Shown: positions 25,544 to 34,561, counted from the stretch's first letter. The stretch: 49,417 nucleotides of DNA from Chloroflexota bacterium (GCA_024223125.1 JAAEOP010000471.1:1-49417), one strand, 5' to 3'. Numbers and translations are program-made. The notes: generated by a model not told the origin, from the letters alone.

Positions 25544-26839
25544 ATGGAAAAATTTATCATTAAAGGGGGACACCCCCTTAAAGGAACCATCAAAGCTAGT
25601 GGTAACAAAAATGCAGCGCTGAAATTACTGCCAGCCTGTCTGTTAACAGATGAACCGGTTATTTTGCATAACATCCCCGATATTCAAGATGTTCGCTCTA
25701 CCTTTAATATTTTATATGATCTGGGTGTTGACGTGGCTGATTTGGGTAAGGGAAGCTGGCGAATTCAGGCCAAGACGGTACGCAAAACCCAGTTGGATAG
25801 TGTGTTGGCCAGCCGTACCAGAGCTTCTTTTATTTTTTCAGGCCCGATGCTGGGTCGTCTGGGGCAGGTGACGCTCCCTTTGCCAGGTGGAGATGTGATC
25901 GGAGGACGGCCGTTGGACACCCACATCCGTGCTTTGCGAGCCTTAGGCGTCAATATAGATATGTACCCTCGCGGTCAGTTTCATATGAATACGGATGGTT
26001 TGACTGGAGCCGGTAATCTGTTGCTGGTTGAAGCCAGCGTCACTGCTACCGAAAACACAGTTATGGCGGCCGTGCTGGCCAAAGGTGAAACCATTATTGA
26101 CAATGCCGCTACCGAGCCACACGTACAAGATTTGTGCCATTTCCTAAACCGGATGGGCGCTCAAATTGGAGGTGTTGGCAGTAACCGGTTAACCATTCAC
26201 GGTGTTGAGCGTTTACAGGGGACAGAATTCCGCATTGGATCAGACTTTATGGAAGTGGGTAGTTTTATTGGGGCAACGGCCGTAACTGGCGGTGAAGTAC
26301 GCATTCAAAATGCCGAACCCCATAACCTGAAAATGATCCGGCTTATTTATGAAAAATTGGGCGTCACCTGGATAGATGACGGCAATGATATTATGATTCC
26401 GGCTAACCAATCTATGATGATAGAATCTGCGCTGGGCGGCCGTATACCCGAAGTTAAGCCGATGCCCTGGCCTGGCTTTCCGCCCGACCTGATGAGCATA
26501 GCTCTTGTTATTGCCACTCAGGCCAATGGTTCCATTCTTTTGCACGATTGGATGTACGAATCCCGCTTTTTCTTTGTAGATAATCTTTCTTTTATGGGCG
26601 CTAGAATTGTATTGTGTGATCCCCATCGGGTTATGGTTCAAGGAGGTAACGGCTTGCAAGCCAACCCCCATGGCGTTCCCAGCCCCGATATTCGTGCCGG
26701 TATGGCTATGGTCATGGCCGGACTTTGCGCCAAAGGGACAACTATTATTCATAATATCCAACAAATAGATCGCGGCTATGAAGGCATAGAAAAGAAATTG
26801 CAGCAATTAGGGGCCCAAATTGAACGAGTGAAAGGTTAG
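25544..26839 (+). CDS. murA: UDP-N-acetylglucosamine 1-carboxyvinyltransferase (MurA), Asp variant
   Basis: A 431-residue MurA/EPSP-synthase-fold enzyme for the first committed step of peptidoglycan synthesis. Lys22 and Asn23 (ASGNKNAAL) match the substrate site. The fosfomycin-binding cysteine (Cys115 of E. coli, in GGCAIG) is Asp117 here, in LPGGDVIGGRPLDTH. Cys-to-Asp enzymes remain active and are fosfomycin-resistant, as shown for mycobacterial and chlamydial MurA. GAGG precedes the ATG. It is followed after 11 bp by the squalene/phytoene synthase gene, forming a likely operon. Confidence 0.92.
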   Translation: MEKFIIKGGHPLKGTIKASGNKNAALKLLPACLLTDEPVILHNIPDIQDVRSTFNILYDLGVDVADLGKGSWRIQAKTVRKTQLDSVLASRTRASFIFSGPMLGRLGQVTLPLPGGDVIGGRPLDTHIRALRALGVNIDMYPRGQFHMNTDGLTGAGNLLLVEASVTATENTVMAAVLAKGETIIDNAATEPHVQDLCHFLNRMGAQIGGVGSNRLTIHGVERLQGTEFRIGSDFMEVGSFIGATAVTGGEVRIQNAEPHNLKMIRLIYEKLGVTWIDDGNDIMIPANQSMMIESALGGRIPEVKPMPWPGFPPDLMSIALVIATQANGSILLHDWMYESRFFFVDNLSFMGARIVLCDPHRVMVQGGNGLQANPHGVPSPDIRAGMAMVMAGLCAKGTTIIHNIQQIDRGYEGIEKKLQQLGAQIERVKG

Positions 26840-26850
26840 GAGAAAACAGA

Positions 26851-27903
26851 ATGTCTTTTGTGTTATCTAAAGTTCAGGAGGAGTACCTGACCATATCCAT
26901 GAAGAATGTTTCTCGTTCATTTGCGCTTGTGACCCCCAATGTGGAAGCGCCTCTCAACGATTATCTTTCGACAGCTTATCTTATTTGCCGTGTTGTTGAC
27001 AATATCGAGGATTGTACGCAGCCGTTTGCCTGGCAGCAGCAGCGTTTTGCCGAATTTAATTATTTGTTGTATCGGCCGGAGGAAGCAATAAATATTTTGC
27101 GCCAATGGCAGCAAGAAGTTTGGCCTGGTTTGAATGATGATGAATCTGCCATGATGTCTCTTGACGGCGGGCTTATGCTTTGGCAAATTTATGCCCACAT
27201 TCCTGAACCCTCTCGCCAGGCGATTGCTCATTGGACAGAAGCGATGTCTGTGGGTATGGAGCAGGTACAAAATCCGACAGACGATGGTTTATTTGTGGAA
27301 CGTCAAGGCATCAAGTTACCAGCAACGGAAGCTGAATATAATCAATACTGTTTTATTGTAGCGGGAACAGTCGGCCGTATGGCCACAGAGTTGGTTGTGA
27401 TTCAATATGATGTTGACGGCCGTCAGGCTGAAAACCTGCTCAATCTGAGTGATTCATGCGGCCGAGCATTACAAAAAACAAATATCCTCAAAGATTTTGC
27501 CAAAGATTTACAACGAAATATTTGTTTTTTACCAGACGCATGGTTACAAGAAGCAGATTATTCGCCTTTGAACCTGGCTGGCGCATCTAACTCGTGGAAG
27601 GCGGCCGTTATTCAAAATGTATTGCAAGAATTGGATGAGTCTGTTGGTTATGTGCGGGAATTGCCGTTAACGGCCGTGGGCTACCGTCGTGCCAGCTTAT
27701 TAGCGATGATACCTGCTTACCACACTTTACTGCTGGCTGCTAAAAAGTTGTCTCAACTGTTTACGGCCGATCATCATCTAAAAATCTCCCGCCGTACCAT
27801 GGCCCAATGTATACTTGATGCCACCCGATTTGCTAATAATAATGAGGCCATCGCCGCCTATGCCGTTAATATGCACCAAAAAGTGACTGATACCCTAACT
27901 TAG
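26851..27903 (+). CDS. squalene/phytoene synthase family protein
   Basis: A 350-residue trans-isoprenyl diphosphate synthase (head-to-head type). The first Asp motif is Asp50-Asp54 (RVVDNIEDC) and the second Asp215-Asp219 (ILKDFAKDLQRN), with YNQYCFIVAGTVG as the middle motif. The sequence style (SFALVTPNVEAPL, RNICFLP) resembles squalene synthase more than CrtB, but the product is not settled. It starts 11 bp after murA with GGAG upstream. The stop codon TAG is formed partly by the first bases of a hairpin repeat. Confidence 0.82.
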   Translation: MSFVLSKVQEEYLTISMKNVSRSFALVTPNVEAPLNDYLSTAYLICRVVDNIEDCTQPFAWQQQRFAEFNYLLYRPEEAINILRQWQQEVWPGLNDDESAMMSLDGGLMLWQIYAHIPEPSRQAIAHWTEAMSVGMEQVQNPTDDGLFVERQGIKLPATEAEYNQYCFIVAGTVGRMATELVVIQYDVDGRQAENLLNLSDSCGRALQKTNILKDFAKDLQRNICFLPDAWLQEADYSPLNLAGASNSWKAAVIQNVLQELDESVGYVRELPLTAVGYRRASLLAMIPAYHTLLLAAKKLSQLFTADHHLKISRRTMAQCILDATRFANNNEAIAAYAVNMHQKVTDTLT

Positions 27904-27934
27904 GTACAACGCACTTGCAAAGTGCGTCGCACCT
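27902..27934. repeat. 33-bp hairpin core related to the MITE family
   Basis: AGGTACAACGCACTT and AAGTGCGTCGCACCT flank a 3-bp loop, 13 of 15 bases pairing. It lies between the squalene synthase stop codon and the GTG of the UbiB-like gene. It lacks the outer GTAAC ends. Confidence 0.8.
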
Positions 27935-27948
27935 GAACAGAGGCAAGT

Positions 27949-29637
27949 GTGCCCCTAAATAACAATAACCCCGCAGCCACAATTGAAAATGGTGGGTTTG
28001 AAATTCTAAAAGAGCATAAACAGGGTTTCGTCCGTCGTTTTTTTATAGCCGGCCGCCATTTCATGGGTTTGGTGGTTGGCAGTGGTTATGCGTTTGTGCG
28101 CCGTCAAAAAAAGCGGGGACACGGCCGTCACCTGAGCATTCTCATTTTACGATTACTGCTTTCCCTTTTATGGCCATTTGTCAATCGGGATTTGGTGAAA
28201 CGGCCGTTTCCCGAACAGTTCCGCCGTCGCTTGGAAATGTTGGGGCCTACTTATATAAAGCTGGGCCAAATTTTAAGTCTTCGTGAAGACCTGCTGCCCA
28301 AAGACATTACGGATGAACTGAAAAATTTACTGGATAAGTTGCCCATTGTCACTTTTGTGCGTTACCAGGAACTGCTTGGAAAAAGTTTGCAACGTCCTGT
28401 TTCTAGCATGTTTTCTTACATTGCCCCCCTTCCGTTAGGGTCGGCTTCGTTGGCACAGACCCATCGTGCCCGGCTCATCACAGGTGAGGAAGTTGTCATC
28501 AAATTGATTAAACCGGGTGTGCGTCAGGCTGTCATCAATGATACGCGCTTGCTGCGACTCTTCGGCGCCATTTTGCAATTGTTCATTGCCCGTTACCAAC
28601 CCAGGCGGTTGGTATCAGAGTTTTGCCGTTACACTTTATTAGAGGTTGATCTACACAATGAAGCGGCTAATGCAGAAATCTTTGCCGCGAATTTTCGTGA
28701 TCAGTCTCGGATTCACTTTCCCATCATCTATCGAGAATTTAGCAGCCGAGATGTATTGTGTATGGAGTTTTTCGACGGTCGTAAACCCACTGCTGATCTT
28801 CTGGACGACATGGGTCGCAGCCAGCTTGACGCCATTATTGACCTGGGTGTAAGCGCCACCATTCAAATGATTTTCCGCGACGGCTTCTTTCATGCCGATT
28901 TACATCCTGGCAACCTCATCATCTTTGAAGATGACAGCGTAGGCTTTATAGATTTAGGCATGGTCGGCCGTTTTGACCAGGATATGCGAACACGCATGTT
29001 ATATTATCTTTACTCGTTGGTTATGGGAGACGCCTATAATGCTGCTCGCTATTTAACGGCTATGACCATTGCCAGACGAGGCAGTGACCCCGATGGTTTT
29101 CGTCGCGCTGTTGAAGATTTGAATCGTCGTTGGCTGCGCGCCCCCAACTTTAATGAATTTTCATTAGGCCAGCTTATTCTTCATTCCATTCAAATGGCTG
29201 CTCGTTACCACATCCAATATCCAGGGGAAATTATTCTTATGGTCAAAGCGCTCATTACATTAGAAGGGGTGGGCAATGTGCTGGCTCCCGGCATTGATGT
29301 GGCCGATGTGGCCCGTAAGCATGTACGCCAGATTATGCTGAACAAGTATAGTATCAGTAAAATTGTGAAAGACAGTCTCCTTGTACTCCCGGAGCTGCTT
29401 GATATCTTTGTTACCAGTCCACTTGTTATAAATGAAGGACTGCGGTTTTTAGAAAACCAGATGAAGAGCAGCCGGGAAGGACCATTAGCAGAATTACGGG
29501 GCACGTTGTTTGCCGGATTCTTGGTTTTGGCGGGTGGGTTGGTAGCGGCCGCAGAAGGGTCTATTTGGCTATGGGGTTTTCTCTTCATATCCGCGTTTAC
29601 TATCGCTGGCTACGGCATCTTTGCTCGCAGATCGTAG
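27949..29637 (+). CDS. ABC1/UbiB-family atypical kinase
   Basis: 562 residues from a GTG with AGAGG five bases upstream. The KxGQ motif is at 104-107 (YIKLGQILSLREDLLP), the Ala-rich-loop position reads LGSASLAQTH, then VVIKLIKPGVR (Lys), FFHADLHPGN and FIDLGMVGRF (DLG). Two hydrophobic segments close the C-terminus (LFAGFLVLAGGLVAAAEGSIWLWGFLFISAF). UbiB/COQ8 proteins support ubiquinone synthesis or handling of isoprenoid lipids. Here the neighbour is an isoprenoid synthase, which suggests an isoprenoid or quinone context. It follows a hairpin repeat. Confidence 0.9.
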   Translation: MPLNNNNPAATIENGGFEILKEHKQGFVRRFFIAGRHFMGLVVGSGYAFVRRQKKRGHGRHLSILILRLLLSLLWPFVNRDLVKRPFPEQFRRRLEMLGPTYIKLGQILSLREDLLPKDITDELKNLLDKLPIVTFVRYQELLGKSLQRPVSSMFSYIAPLPLGSASLAQTHRARLITGEEVVIKLIKPGVRQAVINDTRLLRLFGAILQLFIARYQPRRLVSEFCRYTLLEVDLHNEAANAEIFAANFRDQSRIHFPIIYREFSSRDVLCMEFFDGRKPTADLLDDMGRSQLDAIIDLGVSATIQMIFRDGFFHADLHPGNLIIFEDDSVGFIDLGMVGRFDQDMRTRMLYYLYSLVMGDAYNAARYLTAMTIARRGSDPDGFRRAVEDLNRRWLRAPNFNEFSLGQLILHSIQMAARYHIQYPGEIILMVKALITLEGVGNVLAPGIDVADVARKHVRQIMLNKYSISKIVKDSLLVLPELLDIFVTSPLVINEGLRFLENQMKSSREGPLAELRGTLFAGFLVLAGGLVAAAEGSIWLWGFLFISAFTIAGYGIFARRS

Positions 29638-29668
29638 TACGGCTATCTAATTAAAAAGGAGACTTGAT

Positions 29669-31093
29669 ATGTCCTCAACACATGTTCCCCATCCTGTAGA
29701 AGAAACGCGCACGGAACGGCGTGCTCGTGGCAAAGCGCTGCGGCAGCAGACACTGCGTACCAGTCACAGCGGTTGGCAACCGGCTGCCAATCGGCCTGAT
29801 CCGTTGGCTTTGCTGCGCCAGCAAGATGAAGGGCGGCTGCAGCATTTGCTACCCATTAAATACGGCCGTATGCTTGCCTCTCCCTTTGCTTTTTTTAGAG
29901 GGTCGGCCGTGGTCATGGCCGCCGATCTGGCGCATACGCCCGTTTCCGGGTTAGATGTCATGCTTTGCGGCGATGCTCATCTCTCTAACTTTGGTTTGTT
30001 TGCCTCGCCAGAGCGAAATCTGATGTTTGACATCAATGATTTTGACGAATGTTACCCTGGTCCTTGGGAATGGGATTTGAAACGGCTGGCAGCCAGTGTG
30101 GCTATAGCTGGTCGAGGAAATGGTTTTAGCAACAGTACGAATCGGGATATGGCTGAAGATGTGGCCCATGTGTATCGTAAAGCGATGCGCCGCTTGTCTA
30201 AAGCACGCACGTTAGATGTGTGGTATTTCCATGTAGACGCGGCCGCTTTACAAGCCATCTACGACAAATATGCCTCCAAAAAAGCGATCAAGGCTACCGA
30301 CAAAGCTATTAAAAAGGCAATGTCGCGCACGCAGGAGCGAACAATAGGGAAGTTGACGGTTGTGGAAGACGGCCGTCGCCGGATTAAAAGCAATCCCCCT
30401 TTGCTGGTTCCGCTGCGGGCGGACAACCTGGCCCAATTTGTGGATGCAGATGATTTGGCGCAGATATCGGAAGCGGCTGTGACGGACAGTTGGAATCAAT
30501 ACTTGCAAAGCCTGGAAACCGAAAAACGCTTTTTATTATCGCGTTACCGTATTGTGGACGCCGCTTTGCGTGTGGGCGGGGTAGGCAGTGTGGGCACACG
30601 CTGCATCATTATTCTGCTGCAAGGCGGGGCGCATGATGACAGTCTCATCTTGCAGTTGAAGGAAGCAGGACCGTCTGCTTTGGCAGCTTACCTGCCGCTC
30701 CGCCACTATGAGCAGCAGGCACAGCGAGTTGTCATTGGGCAGCAGCTTATGCAGGCTACAACCGATATTTTCCTGGGCTGGCATCGCAGTGAAGTGAGCG
30801 GTAATGATTTTTATTGGCGGCAGTTGAAAGATATGAAAGGTTCGGCCGATGTAGAAAAGATGGATAAGGCGGGCTTAAAGATGTATGTGGATGTGTGCGC
30901 TTTGTGTCTGGCTCGTACTCATGCTCGTACTGGAGATGCGGCGGCGATTAGCGGTTATTTGGGTAAAAGCGGCCGTTTTGACAAAGCGATTGGCGCTTTT
31001 GCGTTGGCATATGCGGATCAGGCGGAACGAGATTATGAGGGGTTGGTTGCGGCCGTGAAAAACGGCCAGCTTGCCGCTGAAACGGGAATTTAA
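29669..31093 (+). CDS. DUF2252 family protein
   Basis: 474 residues of the DUF2252 family, recognised from ASPFAFFRGSA (71-81 region), GLDVMLCGDAHLSNFGLF and MFDINDFDECYPGPWEWDLKRLAASV. The family has a kinase-like fold and unknown function. GDAHLSNFG and DINDFD resemble the catalytic and metal loops of aminoglycoside-phosphotransferase-like kinases. It is the first of a long plus-strand run. AAAAGGAG precedes the ATG. Confidence 0.88.
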   Translation: MSSTHVPHPVEETRTERRARGKALRQQTLRTSHSGWQPAANRPDPLALLRQQDEGRLQHLLPIKYGRMLASPFAFFRGSAVVMAADLAHTPVSGLDVMLCGDAHLSNFGLFASPERNLMFDINDFDECYPGPWEWDLKRLAASVAIAGRGNGFSNSTNRDMAEDVAHVYRKAMRRLSKARTLDVWYFHVDAAALQAIYDKYASKKAIKATDKAIKKAMSRTQERTIGKLTVVEDGRRRIKSNPPLLVPLRADNLAQFVDADDLAQISEAAVTDSWNQYLQSLETEKRFLLSRYRIVDAALRVGGVGSVGTRCIIILLQGGAHDDSLILQLKEAGPSALAAYLPLRHYEQQAQRVVIGQQLMQATTDIFLGWHRSEVSGNDFYWRQLKDMKGSADVEKMDKAGLKMYVDVCALCLARTHARTGDAAAISGYLGKSGRFDKAIGAFALAYADQAERDYEGLVAAVKNGQLAAETGI

Positions 31094-31117
31094 CGGGTGC
31101 GCGGAGTTCTTGTTGAC

Positions 31118-31167
31118 AAGTCCCCGGCACTTCGCACAATTTTTAGGTAATCAAGTGCCGGGGACTT
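31118..31167. repeat. inverted repeat AAGTCCCCGGCACTT
   Basis: Perfect 15-bp arms AAGTCCCCGGCACTT (31118-31132) and AAGTGCCGGGGACTT (31153-31167) with a 20-bp loop, 24 bp after the DUF2252 stop. No clear T-run follows. It may serve as a terminator or be a REP-like element. Confidence 0.75.
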
Positions 31168-31294
31168 TCGAGTTATCAATAAAATATTCGCGCACACGTG
31201 TTTAACCTCTGTTTGGAGATTTGAGAAAAGTGAGGTTACAATTATAGTGTAGTCATACTTGCGAATGGGAGCTTAGTGTAAGGAGAGGAAACGT

Positions 31295-31825
31295 ATGTCT
31301 AAACTTCTAGCTGGAACCCGTTATCTTGTTGTTGTGCCGGTTATTGGGTTGTCCCTGGCGGCAGCGGCCTTCTTTGTCTTTGGCGGATTAGGCTTGATCA
31401 AGTTGTTGTTTGACGCGCTTCTGCATGGGACGGAGGCGCATGGCGACATTCCCTTTGAAGTGGAAGTGGTGGAGTATGTTCATACTTTTTTGATTGGGAC
31501 GGTGCTGTATATTACGGCCGTTGGTCTTTATCAACTTTTTGTCGAAGAAATTAAATTTCCAGGCGGTTGGTTGAAAATAGACAGTACGGAAGAGTTAGAA
31601 ACCAATCTCATTGGAGTGACAGTGGTTGTATTGGCTGTCAATTTTATGGGCATTGTTTTCAGTAATGATGCCGACCTGTTGCTGAAATATGGAGCCGGCA
31701 TTGCCCTGCCCATTGCCGCATTGGCTCTTTTTGTTGGCTTGCGTACCTGGTCCACGAACCTGACCCGTTCACAGGATGAATCGAACCAGGAAAATGTGAA
31801 ACAAGGCGAAACTGGAGAGGGCTAG
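31295..31825 (+). CDS. YqhA/UPF0114 family membrane protein
   Basis: A 176-residue inner-membrane protein of the YqhA (UPF0114) family. Four hydrophobic segments (about 9-40, 58-84, 104-124 and 130-150) are separated by VEEIKFPGGWLKIDSTEELETNLIG, a hallmark segment. The function is unknown. The C-terminal tail is polar and acidic (SQDESNQENVKQGETGEG). AAGGAGAGG precedes the ATG. Confidence 0.85.
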   Translation: MSKLLAGTRYLVVVPVIGLSLAAAAFFVFGGLGLIKLLFDALLHGTEAHGDIPFEVEVVEYVHTFLIGTVLYITAVGLYQLFVEEIKFPGGWLKIDSTEELETNLIGVTVVVLAVNFMGIVFSNDADLLLKYGAGIALPIAALALFVGLRTWSTNLTRSQDESNQENVKQGETGEG

Positions 31826-31885
31826 TAGGATAATGTTATGGTAGAAACGGCCGATAACGGGGATAATACGTTTACCTGATTAAAC

Positions 31886-31980
31886 GTAACCATTCACTCC
31901 CCCAAGGTGCCCGGCGCTTATAAACGAGTGTGCTACCCCAGTAGACTTGGTAATGAAGTGCCAGGCACCTGAATGGTTAC
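31886..31980. mobile_element. MITE-like element copy 3, diverged (95 bp)
   Basis: 95 bp with ends GTAACCATTCAC and (complement) GTAACCATTCAG, inner arms AGGTGCCCGGCGCTT and AAGTGCCAGGCACCT. It is flanked by a perfect 8-bp duplication GATTAAAC (31878-31885 and 31981-31988). The interior differs from copies 1 and 2 but ends and duplication length agree. It lies 56 bp upstream of the MFS gene start. Confidence 0.88.
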
Positions 31981-32036
31981 GATTAAACGACTGCCACAAT
32001 CCTATAAACTCTACTGCCTTTCAAGGAGCATTAACC

Positions 32037-33659
32037 ATGAAAAGATGGGGTACACTGATCACCCTTTCATTGGCTATGTTCATTATTGTCATTGACACGA
32101 CGATTATGAATGTCTCTATTTCCGCCCTGGTTGAAGATTTGAATACCACCGTTTCTGGCATCCAGTCTGCTATTTCCATCTATGCTTTGGTCATGGCTGC
32201 TACTATTCTTATTGGGGCTAAACTTTCCGACATTTTTGGTAAGAAACGTATTTTTATCATCGGCCTGATCATTTATGGGGTCGGTACCACTGTTGCTTCT
32301 TTCAGCAGTAGTTTGGGCATGTTGATTATAGGCTGGTCAATTTTAGAAGGGGTTGGCGGCGCTTTGATGATCCCCAATATTCAAGTGCTGCTGCGTGGAA
32401 CATATGAAGGGGAGGATTTGGCGTTTTCTTATGGCATTATTGGTGCGGTGGGGGCGGTGGGCGCGGCCGTAGGCCCTATTGTTGGCGGCTTCTTTACTAC
32501 CTTTTTCAGTTGGCGCTGGGCTTTCCGTACTGAGGTGCTAATTGTTGTCATTGTGCTGCTGTTGAGCCGTTATTTACAGAAGGATGTGCAAAAAGGGCGA
32601 CGCCCCAAGTTTGATTTTGTCGGCGCCGGCCTCTCTATCTTTGGCTGGTCGAGTATTGTATTAGGCATTTTGCTGGCGGGAAAATATGGCTTTTTCCTGG
32701 CGAAGGAACCATTTATTTTGGGATCGTGGGAGATTGCTCCCTTTGGGCTGTCGATTACACCCATTCTTGTCGGTACCGGGTTTATTCTGGTGAGCCTGTT
32801 GTTCCGGTGGGAAGGACGATTGGAAGAAAAGGGGGGCGATGGGCTGTTTCGTCCTTCTATTTTAGAGACACCCGGTATCCGTTCGGGAATGGCAGTACGC
32901 TTTGTGCAGATGGCAATTACGGCCGCTTTTTTATATATCCTCCCCTTGCTGCTGCAACTATCTTTTGAATTTACCGCCATGCAAACAGGGGTGGCCTTAA
33001 TGCCCTTTTCCCTGAGCCTGTTACTGTTAGCCATTGCCGGCTCCAAATTATCAGCCCGATTTACGGCTAAGCGTCTGATACAGGGTGGGTTTGTTTTGTC
33101 GGTAGCTGGATTAGGGGCCATTGCAGCCAGTATTCAGCCAAATATTACTCCCAGTGATCTTGTTTTGGGAGCGTTGTTTGGGGCTGGTATCGGTCTGATT
33201 GTTTCTCAAATTTTGAACTTGATTCTCTCTTCGGTAAAGCAAGAGCAAACGGCCGAAACGGCCGGGCTTACCAGCACTTTTGAACAGTTGGGTAATTCAA
33301 TTGGCGTGGCACTGGTAGGGACTGTGATGTTGGCTGCGTTGTCTGTTGGCTTGCAGGATGATATTTCAACCAGTTCCCAAATACCTGACGAAGCAAAACC
33401 GACCCTGATGGCTGCGGCCGAAGACGGGGTGCAGTTGATGTCCAGCACCCAATTTGAAACGGGCTTGACTGAAGCAGGCGTTAGCCAAGAGGACGTGGAT
33501 ACGTTGGCAGAGATTTATGCCTTTGCCCGAACGGATGCTTTTAAGGCGGGTGTCGCCCTGCTAATTTATGCGGGATTGTTGGGTTTGTTGTTTACGTTGG
33601 GTTTGTCGAACCGGAAGTTGGTAGGGGAGGAGACGGCCGAACAACCCCAGCCTACTTAA
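32037..33659 (+). CDS. MFS drug exporter, DHA2 (EmrB/QacA) type
   Basis: 540 residues from the ATG at 32037, preceded by AAGGAG. An upstream in-frame start would lie inside the MITE and is rejected. The first helix carries the DHA2 signature FIIVIDTTIMNVSISAL, then GAKLSDIFGKKR (motif A) and a total of about 14 hydrophobic segments, expected for proton-driven drug:H+ antiporters. The last large loop (SSQIPDEAKPTLMAAAEDGV...) is polar. The substrate is unknown. Confidence 0.88.
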   Translation: MKRWGTLITLSLAMFIIVIDTTIMNVSISALVEDLNTTVSGIQSAISIYALVMAATILIGAKLSDIFGKKRIFIIGLIIYGVGTTVASFSSSLGMLIIGWSILEGVGGALMIPNIQVLLRGTYEGEDLAFSYGIIGAVGAVGAAVGPIVGGFFTTFFSWRWAFRTEVLIVVIVLLLSRYLQKDVQKGRRPKFDFVGAGLSIFGWSSIVLGILLAGKYGFFLAKEPFILGSWEIAPFGLSITPILVGTGFILVSLLFRWEGRLEEKGGDGLFRPSILETPGIRSGMAVRFVQMAITAAFLYILPLLLQLSFEFTAMQTGVALMPFSLSLLLLAIAGSKLSARFTAKRLIQGGFVLSVAGLGAIAASIQPNITPSDLVLGALFGAGIGLIVSQILNLILSSVKQEQTAETAGLTSTFEQLGNSIGVALVGTVMLAALSVGLQDDISTSSQIPDEAKPTLMAAAEDGVQLMSSTQFETGLTEAGVSQEDVDTLAEIYAFARTDAFKAGVALLIYAGLLGLLFTLGLSNRKLVGEETAEQPQPT

Positions 33660-33729
33660 GATTTACGATTGTTTATCAAATATAACAAGGTATCAAAATA
33701 TTTATTTCACTATTTTACGGAGGTAAAAT

Positions 33730-34545
33730 ATGAGTGACGAAAGTACAAATGAAGTGCAGGAAGCAGCAGACCTGATTGGCGCTGTGAGTGATTTGGAAGC
33801 GGCCGTTGGCCTGGCAGATGTGGCTGATGGTCTGGATGATTTGGAAGCGGCCGAGATGGTTGGAGAAGCCAGCCGTGAAGCGTTGGCGGCCGCCGCCAGT
33901 GATTTAACGCGAGGTGTTGACGAGGCAATTGTGGCCCAACGCGCGGCCGTACTCAGTGAAGCTGTGGCTGAAGCGGGCGTGGTTGATCTGGCTGAAGGGG
34001 CAGAGATGCTGGCCGCTTCTGAAGACCTGGAAGTGCAAAGCGTTCTGGTCAGCGCCTTAGGCGAAGATGATCTGGAAACGGCCATGGTCCTGGGGGCTAT
34101 TGCCGGTCAGTTAGAAACGGTTGCCAATGTTGTAGCCGAATTAGATATGCCCATCTTAGCCGATTTCCTCGATGAAAAGAGCGAAGAATTGCAAGAGCTG
34201 GCCGTAGACGAAGTTTTCAAAGCCGGGGCGATGAATGCCTTAGCTTCGGCCGTTAGCGCCAGTGGGGCCGAGATTGGCGCTCTAGGCGTCAACGAAATGG
34301 CGGAAGGGTTAACCCGCATTGCTGTGGCTGGCGGTATGGCTGAACGCAGTGATGAATTAGCCGAAGACGCGGCCGCGCACATGGCTACCGGTTTGGTAGA
34401 AGCGGCTATGGCCGAAGGCTTACAAGATGCAGCCAAAGATTTAGCGGCCGATGGCATCACTGAAATTGCTGTTGGTTCGGCTGAATTGGCCGATGCGGCC
34501 GCCATGGCCGATGTGGCTGACGCGCTGGAAGAATCCGCTGAATAA
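33730..34545 (+). CDS. Ala/Asp/Glu-rich protein of unknown function
   Basis: 271 residues of striking composition: about a quarter Ala, very many Asp/Glu, only 3 Lys and 5 Arg, one Pro, one His, two Phe, and no Cys, Trp or Tyr. It reads as repeated amphipathic helices (DLEAAVGLADVADGLDDLEAAEMV..., EGLQDAAKDLAADGITEIAV). No signal peptide or membrane segment. GGAGG six bases before the ATG indicates strong translation. I recognise no family; it could be a stress-protectant or binding scaffold. It lies between an exporter and a DUF1269 gene. Long antisense frames here are compositional shadows. Confidence 0.75.
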   Translation: MSDESTNEVQEAADLIGAVSDLEAAVGLADVADGLDDLEAAEMVGEASREALAAAASDLTRGVDEAIVAQRAAVLSEAVAEAGVVDLAEGAEMLAASEDLEVQSVLVSALGEDDLETAMVLGAIAGQLETVANVVAELDMPILADFLDEKSEELQELAVDEVFKAGAMNALASAVSASGAEIGALGVNEMAEGLTRIAVAGGMAERSDELAEDAAAHMATGLVEAAMAEGLQDAAKDLAADGITEIAVGSAELADAAAMADVADALEESAE

Positions 34546-34561
34546 AGGTAACAAAAAGTTT

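Noticed and set aside
31947..32036. Upstream extension of the MFS gene
   Set aside because: It starts inside MITE copy 3. The ATG at 32037 has AAGGAG and gives the standard first helix.
33702..34505. Long minus-strand frames opposite the Ala-rich gene
   Set aside because: Shadows caused by the GCC/GAA-rich coding strand. Composition is Ser/Ala-rich without motifs.
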